NCBI GenBank assembly: GCA_945946715.1
Contig: CAMEWU010000070.1
Span: forward strand, 1 to 10,458
Direction of reading: 5' to 3'
DNA: 10,458 nt
Origin: an uncultured Clostridium sp.
Lineage (GTDB): Bacteria; Bacillota; Clostridia; Lachnospirales; Lachnospiraceae
Shown here: piece by piece, positions 1-7,620 of the stretch
Position numbering within the stretch: position 1 is the first letter of the stretch
Layout of the letters: each line of letters begins with the position of its first letter
The notes under the pieces: model-generated
Database searches by the model: none
Told to the model about the DNA's origin: nothing
What the model saw: only the letters and a program-made list of their open reading frames with translations
Made by a program: the position numbers and the translations under genes

Positions 1-194
1 ACTTTCTTTCCGGTCATTAAGCCTCCCAGAAAGGATGCAATGACATACACTGCCATAATCACGATATTAACTACCGTTTCATTCAGATTCCATTTATAAA
101 TTGCAAATGCCAGTGCCGCCAAAGCCACACCGGTAAATATGTAAGATACTACCAGCGACTTTATCACTTCCAGCACCTTCATGGATTTTGACAT
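1..194 (-). CDS. TIGR04086-like small membrane protein (C-terminus cut by window edge)
   Basis: The first 64 codons read without a stop from the ATG at 192-194 to the window edge, and the rest lies outside. The peptide begins MSKSMKVLEVIKSLVVSY. It shows two hydrophobic segments: residues about 14-36 (VVSYIFTGVALAALAFAIY) and about 44-60 (VVNIVIMAVYVIASFLGG), ending TGKK. A short charged N-terminus, small multi-span layout and a glycine-rich end of the second helix resemble the TIGR04086/YrzE-like family of about 110-130 residues found in Firmicutes. That family has no biochemical function I know of. From memory it often lies near yajC and the SCIFF peptide genes, but neither is visible here. 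The start is supported by an AGGGG ribosome binding site six bases upstream. The gene follows the HAD gene in the same direction with 59 bases between, which hold a possible promoter. The family assignment is by eye from a partial protein. Confidence 0.6.
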   Translation of the reverse strand, partial: MSKSMKVLEVIKSLVVSYIFTGVALAALAFAIYKWNLNETVVNIVIMAVYVIASFLGGLMTGKK

Positions 195-200
195 ATCTTT

Positions 201-237
201 CCCCTGCCTTTCCTCATATAGTAAAGGATATGCAGGG
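201..237 (-). other. Imperfect hairpin that covers the ribosome binding site
   Basis: CCCTGC (237-232) can pair with GCAGGG (207-202), and the stem continues inward with AGGA/TCCT pairs (228-225 with 211-214) broken by mismatches. The right arm contains the AGGGG ribosome binding site of the gene starting at 194. No T-run follows, so it does not look like a terminator. Only transcripts reading through from the HAD gene would contain both arms, because the promoter proposed at 218-245 starts inside the loop. Confidence 0.3.
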
Positions 238-245
238 TTGTTCAA
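218..245 (-). promoter_or_regulatory. Possible promoter of the small membrane protein gene
   Basis: On the minus strand a TTGAAC box (240-245) lies 16 bases before TACTAT (218-223), each matching four of six bases of the sigma-A consensus. Transcription would begin near 211, only some 17 bases before the ATG at 194. This would let the gene be expressed apart from the HAD gene. The call is by pattern only. Confidence 0.3.
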
Positions 246-253
246 ATTAGAAC

Positions 254-910
254 CTAAAATGCATCCCAATGCTCCTGAATCTGAACGGCTGAATCAAAAA
301 TATAATCTGCCTTCCGGCGTATTTCCGGTGTAGGCTGTATCAAATCAATCACCATGACAGCGGTCATTCCTGCATTGATACACGCAAAAATCCCATTGAT
401 TGAATCCTCTACCCCCATTGCTTCCTTTGGTGATACCCCTAGCAACTGACAGGCCGCCAGATAAATATCAGGAGCCGGCTTACTTCTTTTTATCTTGTCA
501 CCAAACATACAGGCATCAAAATAGGAATAGATACCTGCACGTTCCAGATTCTCTACTGCCCGTATCTGCTCTGTAGAGGTTGCTAATCCGATTTTAATTC
601 CCCGATGCCTTAGGAACTCCAAAAGCTCCTGAATGCCGGATTTCAACTCTATCCCATGAGTCGCAATATCCTGATTCATAGCATCAATTACATCGTTTCT
701 TATTTCAGCATAAGGGAAATCAGCTCCCAACTCCTGGGCAAACACTTCCCGGGTATGTTCACTGGAACCTCCTGCTATCCGGTTGCAAATCTGTTCCATA
801 TGAGTCGGTTCAATATGATACCGATTTGCCATACCCAGCCAATGTTTCCGGTATAACCGTTCGGAATCCAACAAAACACCATCCATATCAAAAATTACTG
901 CTTTTATCAT
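254..910 (-). CDS. HAD-superfamily hydrolase, beta-phosphoglucomutase-like
   Basis: A 218-residue cytoplasmic enzyme of HAD subfamily IA, the group that holds beta-phosphoglucomutases and sugar-phosphate phosphatases. All four HAD motifs are present. Motif I is DMDG, with the nucleophile Asp8 and acid/base Asp10. Motif II is LATST, with Thr111. Motif III is the Lys144 of SKPAPD. Motif IV is GVEDS, with Glu168/Asp169 binding Mg2+. A helical cap lies at about residues 15-85. These enzymes pass the phosphate of a small metabolite, usually a sugar phosphate, through an aspartyl-phosphate. Length is normal for the family. The start has a GAGGTGA ribosome binding site at 917-923. The gene is divergent from a glycosidase gene, which makes a sugar-phosphate substrate plausible. 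The cap does not let me choose between beta-phosphoglucomutase and a phosphatase, so no symbol is given. Confidence 0.9.
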   Translation of the reverse strand: MIKAVIFDMDGVLLDSERLYRKHWLGMANRYHIEPTHMEQICNRIAGGSSEHTREVFAQELGADFPYAEIRNDVIDAMNQDIATHGIELKSGIQELLEFLRHRGIKIGLATSTEQIRAVENLERAGIYSYFDACMFGDKIKRSKPAPDIYLAACQLLGVSPKEAMGVEDSINGIFACINAGMTAVMVIDLIQPTPEIRRKADYIFDSAVQIQEHWDAF

Positions 911-976
911 TCTTTATCACCTCATCATTTGACCTTTTACATCAACATCTCTTTCTCCATCCCACTATACACTGGT

Positions 977-1004
977 TTTATAGAAAATGCATTATGATTT
1001 TCAG
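977..1004 (-). promoter_or_regulatory. Probable promoter of the HAD gene
   Basis: On the minus strand CTGAAA (999-1004, four of six to the -35 consensus) is followed after 16 bases by TATAAA (977-982, five of six to the -10 consensus). Transcription would start near 970, giving a leader of about 60 bases before the ATG at 910. It faces away from the glycosidase promoter in the same 160-base gap. Confidence 0.4.
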
Positions 1005-1014
1005 CTTCTGTGAA

Positions 1015-1043
1015 TTGTGCTTGGGTGTTACTTATGTTACAGT
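1015..1043 (+). promoter_or_regulatory. Possible extended -10 promoter of the glycosidase gene
   Basis: TGTTACAGT (1035-1043) reads as an extended -10 element, with TACAGT at 1038-1043. A weak -35 (TTGTGC, 1015-1020) lies 17 bases upstream. Transcription would start near 1050, leaving a leader of about 20 bases that is mostly ribosome binding site. The -10 region is enclosed by a small dyad, TTACT (1028-1032) and AGTAA (1041-1045), and GTTAC occurs twice (1027-1031, 1036-1040). Either could be an operator for a sugar-responsive regulator, but this is speculative. Confidence 0.35.
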
Positions 1044-1070
1044 AATAGTAGGATGACAGGAGGTGTAACT

Positions 1071-3464
1071 ATGTCCAATCATGAAACAATACAATCTATT
1101 TTAGAACAAATGACCTTAGATGAAAAAATACATCTGCTGAATGGTGGCAGCTCTTTCAGCAGTTATCCTATCCCTCGTCTTTCTATCCCCCGCATCCAAT
1201 TTCTGGATGGTGGAACCGGCATGAACTGGGAACAGCTAATGGGGGACTGGATGGACGTTGATACCGGTACTGTCCGGGAAATCCTTACCCATTTCAATCA
1301 ACCGGAAGTCCTGTCAGAAGAACACCAATGCATTCGGAAAACCTTTATCAATCTTCTTGCAAGCCATAACTGTTCAGAAGAGCAGCCAGGCTGTTATCCT
1401 CCCGGTATTCTCCTTGGATCTACCTGGAATCCGGCTGTGGTATACGAATGTGGACAGGCTTTGGGGCAAGAGGCTTTGGCATATCATGTTGACATTCTTT
1501 TGGGGACACCCAATGTTAATCTTCTCCGAAATCCTTTGAACGGACGATTATTTGAGGGCTATTCGGAAGACCCTTACTTGATTTCTGCATTGGCTCCGGA
1601 GCTGGTCAAAGGGGTGCAGGAAAATGGTGTACTGGCAAATGTAAAACACTTTGCCGCTAATAACTTAGAAGCCTATCGTCAAGGTGTGGATGAACATATA
1701 CCGGAACGGGTTCTTCAGGAGTTATACCTTCCGGGATTCCGTGCCTGTGTGGAACAGGGCAATGTTAAAACACTTATGACTGCTTACAATAAAATCAATG
1801 GTACTGCCTGTACTGAAAATTCATGGCTATTACAGGAACTTCTCCGAACCGAATGGGGGTTTGACCAACGCCTGATTATCTCTGACTGGGGAGCAGTATA
1901 TAACCAACCTGCCGCTGTTATGGCCGGCAATGATGTTGATATGCCCGGACCGAGAGACCAGTCATCCATGTATACTGCTTTGGAAGACGGCACTTTAACA
2001 GAAGAATCTTTGAATCAAGCTGTATCCCATATGCTTGAAGCTATTCTGGATACACCAACCGGAAAACTTTCTATGATAAATAATCACCGCTTATTAAGTG
2101 ATGCTAATTCAGAGCAAGACTCTATCATGAATGACTCCTTTCCGGATGATTTCTGTACCCAGGCAGCCTATCATGCCATTACCGAAGGAGCCATTTTATT
2201 AAAGAATTCCGATAACACATTACCGGTAAAACCAAATGACAGAATTGTTTTCATTGGCTCCAATACCGCTCATTTTCATGACTGCGGTGACGGAAGTGCC
2301 AGAGTCTATACCAATAAAACTACCAGCCTGGCAGAAGAATTTCAAAAAGATGTCCGGTACCATTGTCAGTTTATAGAAGCTGTTACACCGGGAAGTTTAC
2401 AGGGATATGATACCGCCGTCCTGACTGTTTATGTACAAGGTCAGGAAGGCCGAGACCGCACTTCTCTGGAGATTCCCCTTGAACAACAGAAACTCATTCT
2501 TGATACTGTGGAAGAAGCCCGGCATTCCCATACCCATATTATTCTGTTGTTAAATGTCTGTGGCCCGGTTGATTTGAGATTTTGCGAATCAGATATAGAT
2601 GCTATAATGTGCATCTTTTTCCCTGGCATGGAAGGCGGCCGTGGAGTCAAAGATTTGCTAACCGGAACCTGCAACCCTTCCGGCAAACTTCCTCTTACCT
2701 TCCCAAATCGCCTGGAAGATTGTCCAACCTATCTGAATCCGCCATCTCCGGACTGGACCATAAACTATGGGGAAGGGATCTATGTAGGATACCGCTACTA
2801 TGATAAAAAGAAAATAGAACCTCTCTATCCTTTTGGTTATGGATTAAGCTATACTACTTTTTCCCTGTCAGAACCTAACCTTGCCTGTCCGGTGCACCTG
2901 ACTATGGATGCCTGTATTCTTCTGACCTGTAATATTACAAACACCGGGAATATGGCAGGTAAAGAAGTGGTACAGCTTTACATTCATGATTGTGTGTCAA
3001 CATTGGATAAACCGGTACGTGAATTAAAAGCATTTCAAAAAGTATTATTACAACCGGGAGAAACCCGTACACTTACCTTTGAGCTTCCAGTCTCAGCTTT
3101 AGCGTCCTTTGACCCAGCCTATCGCACATGGGCAGTGGAGCCGGGGGAATATCTGCTCTACATCGGGCAATCTTCCCGAAATCTGCAGAAACCGGTTTCT
3201 GTGTTTATTGAAGGGCATAGTTGCTATGATTTTCAAGCCAGCACTCCATTTATTCGCATTCTGGATCATCCAACTGCTTATTCCATTTTGCTGGATGCCT
3301 GTAAAACCTATGGTATCAGTGAATCTGATTTCCAAGGATTTGCCGTGTATACTCCATATTTCTCCTTAGAACGGGTTCTGAATAGTGTATTAGGCTGGAA
3401 ACAAAAAGGAACAGAATTAGAAGCTGCAAAATCAGATATTTATCAGCGATTATATAATCTTTAA
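1071..3464 (+). CDS. Glycoside hydrolase family 3, cytoplasmic beta-glucosidase-like
   Basis: A 797-residue retaining glycosidase of family GH3. The order is: an N-terminal barrel (about 10-330) with LDGGTG at 45-50, KHFAANN at 192-198 and the nucleophile Asp272 in IISDWGAV; an alpha/beta sandwich (about 365-550) with ILLKN and the likely acid/base Glu459 in QEGRDR; and a fibronectin-III-like domain (about 625-700) with EVVQLYIHD and the RELKAF...PGET pattern. About 85 further residues follow that I do not recognise. No signal peptide is present, so it should act in the cytoplasm on imported beta-linked disaccharides or aryl glycosides. The substrate cannot be read from the sequence. The start at 1071 is chosen over an in-frame ATG at 1017 because AGGAGG (1058-1063) lies seven bases before it, and codons 1017-1070 overlap the promoter. 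The divergent HAD gene could process a released sugar phosphate. Confidence 0.93.
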   Translation: MSNHETIQSILEQMTLDEKIHLLNGGSSFSSYPIPRLSIPRIQFLDGGTGMNWEQLMGDWMDVDTGTVREILTHFNQPEVLSEEHQCIRKTFINLLASHNCSEEQPGCYPPGILLGSTWNPAVVYECGQALGQEALAYHVDILLGTPNVNLLRNPLNGRLFEGYSEDPYLISALAPELVKGVQENGVLANVKHFAANNLEAYRQGVDEHIPERVLQELYLPGFRACVEQGNVKTLMTAYNKINGTACTENSWLLQELLRTEWGFDQRLIISDWGAVYNQPAAVMAGNDVDMPGPRDQSSMYTALEDGTLTEESLNQAVSHMLEAILDTPTGKLSMINNHRLLSDANSEQDSIMNDSFPDDFCTQAAYHAITEGAILLKNSDNTLPVKPNDRIVFIGSNTAHFHDCGDGSARVYTNKTTSLAEEFQKDVRYHCQFIEAVTPGSLQGYDTAVLTVYVQGQEGRDRTSLEIPLEQQKLILDTVEEARHSHTHIILLLNVCGPVDLRFCESDIDAIMCIFFPGMEGGRGVKDLLTGTCNPSGKLPLTFPNRLEDCPTYLNPPSPDWTINYGEGIYVGYRYYDKKKIEPLYPFGYGLSYTTFSLSEPNLACPVHLTMDACILLTCNITNTGNMAGKEVVQLYIHDCVSTLDKPVRELKAFQKVLLQPGETRTLTFELPVSALASFDPAYRTWAVEPGEYLLYIGQSSRNLQKPVSVFIEGHSCYDFQASTPFIRILDHPTAYSILLDACKTYGISESDFQGFAVYTPYFSLERVLNSVLGWKQKGTELEAAKSDIYQRLYNL

Positions 3465-3471
3465 TTATATA

Positions 3472-3529
3472 AAAAAGAACAGAACTTCCATCACCATAAA
3501 TCACAGTGTATGAAAATTCTGTTCTTTTT
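3472..3529. terminator. Bidirectional intrinsic terminator between convergent genes
   Basis: A perfect 13-base inverted repeat (AAAAAGAACAGAA at 3472-3484, its complement at 3517-3529) lies between the stop of the glycosidase gene (3464) and the stop of the minus-strand surface-protein gene (3557). Its A-run and T-run make it a U-tracted hairpin on either strand. The loop of 32 bases is unusually long for an intrinsic terminator. It may be shortened by pairing TTC (3486-3488) with GAA (3512-3514). Confidence 0.75.
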
Positions 3530-3556
3530 ATTTCCTATTTTTTTATTTCTTATGTA

Positions 3557-6500
3557 TTATTTATTTAATCGTAACCGGATTACCAGGAAAATACCCAATC
3601 CTACGGCAGCTACACCTGATCCAATAACCACCCACAACAATGCCTGATTCTTATGTTCTGCATAAGTAAATTTGATGGTTTGACTGTTTTCATTACCTGC
3701 CGCATCTATGGTATGTACTTCTACCTCATAGGTTCCAAAAGTACTAAATGATAAGTTATAACTGGTTTGTCCTTCCGTCAAATCATAAGGTTCACCATTA
3801 ATCAAAATCTCTAATATGGTATCATTCTCATTTTCTAATGAAATATTCAGATTAACCGCTTCTGTATATGTCTTCTTATTTTCTGCTCCTGCAAAAATTA
3901 CTTTCGGTGCAGTATTATCTATGACAAATTCTACTGTCTTTGATGCAGTTAAACCTACTTCATCCACTACTTCAATGACTAATGTATATTTTCCATCCTC
4001 TGTAATTTTCTTGCCGTCATACGCTTCACCATTCAAAGTCATCTTTACAGTAGGAACCGTAATCTCAAAGATTAAATCTTCCAAATCTTCTTCTAATTGG
4101 AAATATGATAAGTATTTTCCATCATACTTACTTAAATCACCAATCACCGGCGGTTCTGTATCAATAGTAAAATGAATGGTCTGTTGCTTCGAATTTCCTG
4201 CTTTATCTGTTGCAGTAATTGTAATCGTATAATAACCATCCTTTGAAAATGCCTGGCTTAAGCTACTGGCTCTTGCAGAATTGGTCCAGCCCGGAATTGT
4301 AAGGTTTTCTGTTTTACCATCCGGCGAACGCCGACTTCCCTGTATCTGTACCTTATTTGTCTCAAAGTAAGACTCTACGACTACAAAATTCAAAGTAATC
4401 GACTGATCGGTAACCAGATAATCCTTTGTTCCGGTCAATGTAATAACCGGTGCCGTACAGTCGACAGTAAAGGATAACGTCTGTGTCTGTGCCACATTAC
4501 CTGCCCGGTCCGTTGCGGTGATCGTAATAGTATAATCTCCATCTTCAGAGAAGGTGTTTGCCAGATTTGAAATCTTTCCGGTACTGGTAAAATTCAAGGT
4601 TCTGGTATAAGTAGAACCTTCCAGTTTCCGTTCCACTGTTACTTTAACTGTATTGGTTTCAAAGAAAGATTCTACTACCTGGAATTGAATCGTTACCGGA
4701 TTGCTACTGTATGTATTCTCAGTGGCACCTGTCATAGAAACAACCGGTGCTGTCTTATCCACTGTGAAGGAGATACTTTTACTGGTACGATTTCCTGCTG
4801 CATCTTCTGCCACTACTGTAACCGTATAAACGCCATCCTCTGAAAAGGTTCTGGATGTAGCAGCTACTGAAGAACCCGCTTCAAAACTTCCCAAATCCAT
4901 TTTGGTTGTTGTACCATCCAGCGTCTTTTCTGCTGTAATCTCTACCAGCTTCATTGCCTGCCAGATGTTTTCTTCCACTGTAATCTGTAACGCCTTATTC
5001 ACATTATAAATTGCACCATCCGTGATGCCACCAAGTGTAATACCCGGTGCCTGCTTATCAATCTTTACTGTGGCATAACCATGGGTTTTCTTTCCGGATT
5101 TACTGGTTACCACCACTTCAATCTGGGTTCCGGAAACAGAAGCAGAAGTATCACTTACTGTTATACTACCTGTATGATGATTCTCTGTAGTAGGATTCTG
5201 GCTTGCCACCAAAGTACCATCTACATAGAATTGTACAGATGTAATACCGGTATAATCATCTGTCACATCTACAGATACTGCAACATCCTGGTTACTCCAT
5301 GCCTCATTGGCCGTAATCTGAATGGTTGCACCATCTTTATTAAAGCAGAACGCCTTCTCACAACTGGCCTCCCGTCCGCAAACATCTGTGAATGTCACTT
5401 TTACTGTACCGTCAAAATTACCCATTTCCTCAGTATATGTGAATTCCGCCTGATTACCGGTCACATCCTGGAATGTTTTACTTTGAACCACTGTTCCATT
5501 GATATCCTTGAATTCAAAGGTAATCGTTTTAATCCCGGCTCTGGATTCTGCATCTGCAGACATCTGCACCGCTTCATAGAAAGCAGTCTGTTCACTTCCA
5601 AAGGTTAACTGTGGATTCTTTACTCCTGTGGCATCTATCATCACCGTTTTGGTATCATTGAATTCATTTCCTGCCATATCCCGAACGATAATATTCAATG
5701 TATGAATACCATCACCAGTAATGGTACAGCCATAACTGCCTGCGCCATCCGGTGTAACAGCCAAATTCGCATCTCCATCCCTGACAACTACAGAAGTAAT
5801 TCCTGAGCCTGGTGTCATTTCCCCTGTTGCAGTTCCTTCCGGATCCGTAGGTGTCACCGTCAAAGTAATATTCTCCGTCTGCCACTTTGTTATATCTTCA
5901 ACGGCTGCATCACCCTGCTTGAATGAATAAGTGGCAGTTGGCGCTGTTAGGTCAAATGTAATACCGGTCAAATCCAATGATAAGTCGCCTGTTCCACCAT
6001 CTGTAGTTACGTTTCCAACCTTATCTGTTATACGATAATACAGGGTATCACACTTGTTGGTTAATGAATATGGTATCTGATAAATGCCGGAACCGGAAGT
6101 CGTTTCCGTTGCCTCATGATAGGTTGTTCCATTATCTGTGCTATACAGTACCTTATTGATTCCACTTTCATCATTATCACTTGCAGCTATTTGAATTGCC
6201 ACACTACCATCATCATTCTGATTCTTATTAATAATTCCTGTCAATCCGGATTGGGTTACTCCATCAATCACCAGCGAGGTGGAAGTGACAGTCGGAACCG
6301 CACCATCAAATTTTACAGTTCCCAAATACAATGAATCAGATGCTACATCTTCGGTTTCATGTTTATAGCGAACAAATAGATACTGTGCACTATCAGCAGA
6401 AGTCACTTCCAATGTATACTTGGTTCCTTCTGTTACTGCTGTTCCTGGTACCTCTGTCCACGAAGTTGGTGGAGTAGATTCACTGGTTCCAATACCATAT

Positions 6501-7603
6501 TGTACTTTCCATACTGCATCTTTTGCATTTGCAGTCAAAATAGTGAAATCAATATTGGCTGCAGTACCTTTTTTATACCAATCGGCTATGGTATAAGTTC
6601 CATTTGGGGCATCCGGTGCTTTTAGAACCGAAGTAACCTCAATGGATGTAACTGTATTATCTACTGTTATTGTTTTGCCACTTTTTTCAGTATCAGCCAG
6701 GGTTATTGGATTGCCATTTATTTTCAACACTGATAACTCATAATTTGTCTCCGGGGTTACTGTTAATGAAATAGATGTGCTTTCCGGCTTATATAATATA
6801 TTCGTTGCTGCATTATAATAGTAATTTGGGTCTGCAGCAATTGCCGTATGGGTTTTTGTTACTGAAATCGTATCAGTAGCCGGTTCTAATTCCATGGTTA
6901 CTGTCGGACTGGTTACAAGTGTATTTACATCTGTTGTAAATGTGTATTGACGTTCTCCTGTGGCTGCTATTCCGCTATACGCCAGTCCGGTTCCGGTATA
7001 AGTAACTATTGTACCAATTCCGGATGTTTGAAAAGAAATAACAACTGTATCTGTAGAAAGACTTCCTGCCGGAATTGTAACCTTGCCGTTAGCAATATCA
7101 ACAGTAGCTGCTGTGCCATTTACCGTTGCATCGGTAAGAGTTGCACTTGCTCCGGTAGCATCCGAATCTGCATCTGCAAATATTACGCTTACATCATTGT
7201 CAGCATTTGTTACTGCTTGCAGTGTAATTGCTGGAGTTGCATTTAACATTTCTGTCGTGACGTCAATTTCCTGAGCAACATTGTCAATTGTACCTACCTT
7301 AGGTACTGTTTCATTTGTTGTATATTTCACATTATAATTAGTTGAATCCAAAGCCTTTGCAAAGAACTGATACTGTCCTCCTGCTGTAATAGCACTATCT
7401 GTTGTCGAAATCCCCTCATTGTTATACCACTGAAAGGAAGAACCGTCGATTACATTCTCATCATATTTTATCTTGATATTACCGGTCGTTGTAGTCTCAG
7501 CCATTGCTCCCGGCACAATACCACTCAATGGCATAAATGCCATGAAAAAGGACATTCCAAACGCTGCGATTCTTTTGATTCCTTGTTTTATACTATGTTT
7601 CAT
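3557..7603 (-). CDS. Secreted multi-Ig-like-domain surface protein with C-terminal membrane anchor
   Basis: About 1348 residues. Numbers here count from an upstream in-frame Met at 7612. A basic N-terminus and hydrophobic core end at AMA-ET (36-40), a classic signal peptidase I site. The N-terminal third (about 40-435) is Thr/Ala/Asn-rich, beta-type, and unrecognised. From about 435 on come roughly nine Ig-like modules with the recurring D-x-T/A-G-N, then F-T-V/I-D-x-T-A-P-V boundary. Three neighbours (853-952, 953-1052, 1053-1152) are closely alike, with FSEDG-Y-T-I-T-I-T-A-T-D-AGN. A single helix (1324-1346) and RLRLNK end the protein. There is no LPXTG, so it is membrane-anchored rather than sortase-linked. 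Such proteins act as adhesins or envelope scaffolds; the ligand is unknown. It is last in the kinase operon. The start at 7603 is preferred because its ribosome binding site is ten bases away, against one base for the Met at 7612. Confidence 0.88.
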   Translation of the reverse strand: MKHSIKQGIKRIAAFGMSFFMAFMPLSGIVPGAMAETTTTGNIKIKYDENVIDGSSFQWYNNEGISTTDSAITAGGQYQFFAKALDSTNYNVKYTTNETVPKVGTIDNVAQEIDVTTEMLNATPAITLQAVTNADNDVSVIFADADSDATGASATLTDATVNGTAATVDIANGKVTIPAGSLSTDTVVISFQTSGIGTIVTYTGTGLAYSGIAATGERQYTFTTDVNTLVTSPTVTMELEPATDTISVTKTHTAIAADPNYYYNAATNILYKPESTSISLTVTPETNYELSVLKINGNPITLADTEKSGKTITVDNTVTSIEVTSVLKAPDAPNGTYTIADWYKKGTAANIDFTILTANAKDAVWKVQYGIGTSESTPPTSWTEVPGTAVTEGTKYTLEVTSADSAQYLFVRYKHETEDVASDSLYLGTVKFDGAVPTVTSTSLVIDGVTQSGLTGIINKNQNDDGSVAIQIAASDNDESGINKVLYSTDNGTTYHEATETTSGSGIYQIPYSLTNKCDTLYYRITDKVGNVTTDGGTGDLSLDLTGITFDLTAPTATYSFKQGDAAVEDITKWQTENITLTVTPTDPEGTATGEMTPGSGITSVVVRDGDANLAVTPDGAGSYGCTITGDGIHTLNIIVRDMAGNEFNDTKTVMIDATGVKNPQLTFGSEQTAFYEAVQMSADAESRAGIKTITFEFKDINGTVVQSKTFQDVTGNQAEFTYTEEMGNFDGTVKVTFTDVCGREASCEKAFCFNKDGATIQITANEAWSNQDVAVSVDVTDDYTGITSVQFYVDGTLVASQNPTTENHHTGSITVSDTSASVSGTQIEVVVTSKSGKKTHGYATVKIDKQAPGITLGGITDGAIYNVNKALQITVEENIWQAMKLVEITAEKTLDGTTTKMDLGSFEAGSSVAATSRTFSEDGVYTVTVVAEDAAGNRTSKSISFTVDKTAPVVSMTGATENTYSSNPVTIQFQVVESFFETNTVKVTVERKLEGSTYTRTLNFTSTGKISNLANTFSEDGDYTITITATDRAGNVAQTQTLSFTVDCTAPVITLTGTKDYLVTDQSITLNFVVVESYFETNKVQIQGSRRSPDGKTENLTIPGWTNSARASSLSQAFSKDGYYTITITATDKAGNSKQQTIHFTIDTEPPVIGDLSKYDGKYLSYFQLEEDLEDLIFEITVPTVKMTLNGEAYDGKKITEDGKYTLVIEVVDEVGLTASKTVEFVIDNTAPKVIFAGAENKKTYTEAVNLNISLENENDTILEILINGEPYDLTEGQTSYNLSFSTFGTYEVEVHTIDAAGNENSQTIKFTYAEHKNQALLWVVIGSGVAAVGLGIFLVIRLRLNK
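4157..5056 (-). repeat. Three tandem Ig-like modules of about 300 bases each
   Basis: Three successive 100-residue modules (5056-4757, 4756-4457, 4456-4157) share the same pattern: a TAPV-type start, an ESFFETN/ESYFETN segment, an FSEDG/FSKDG turn and the strand YTITITATDxAGN. They are the most alike of the roughly nine modules, which suggests recent internal duplication within the gene. Confidence 0.7.
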
Positions 7604-7613
7604 CTTACGCATG

Positions 7614-7620
7614 CCTCCTT
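7614..7620 (-). promoter_or_regulatory. Ribosome binding site that decides the surface-protein start
   Basis: AAGGAGG on the minus strand ends one base before the ATG at 7612 but ten bases before the in-frame ATG at 7603. Only the second spacing is normal, so translation probably begins at 7603. The site shares its first two A bases with the TAA stop of the upstream gene (7619-7621), which favours coupling between the two genes. Confidence 0.7.

Noticed and set aside
1017..1070. N-terminal extension of the glycosidase from an ATG at 1017
   Set aside because: It has no ribosome binding site and overlaps the probable promoter, while the ATG at 1071 has a near-perfect AGGAGG at normal distance.
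5081..5608. A 175-codon plus-strand open frame inside the surface-protein gene
   Set aside because: Its Cys/His/Ile-rich composition is typical of an antisense shadow. It lies wholly within a strong signal-peptide-to-anchor gene.
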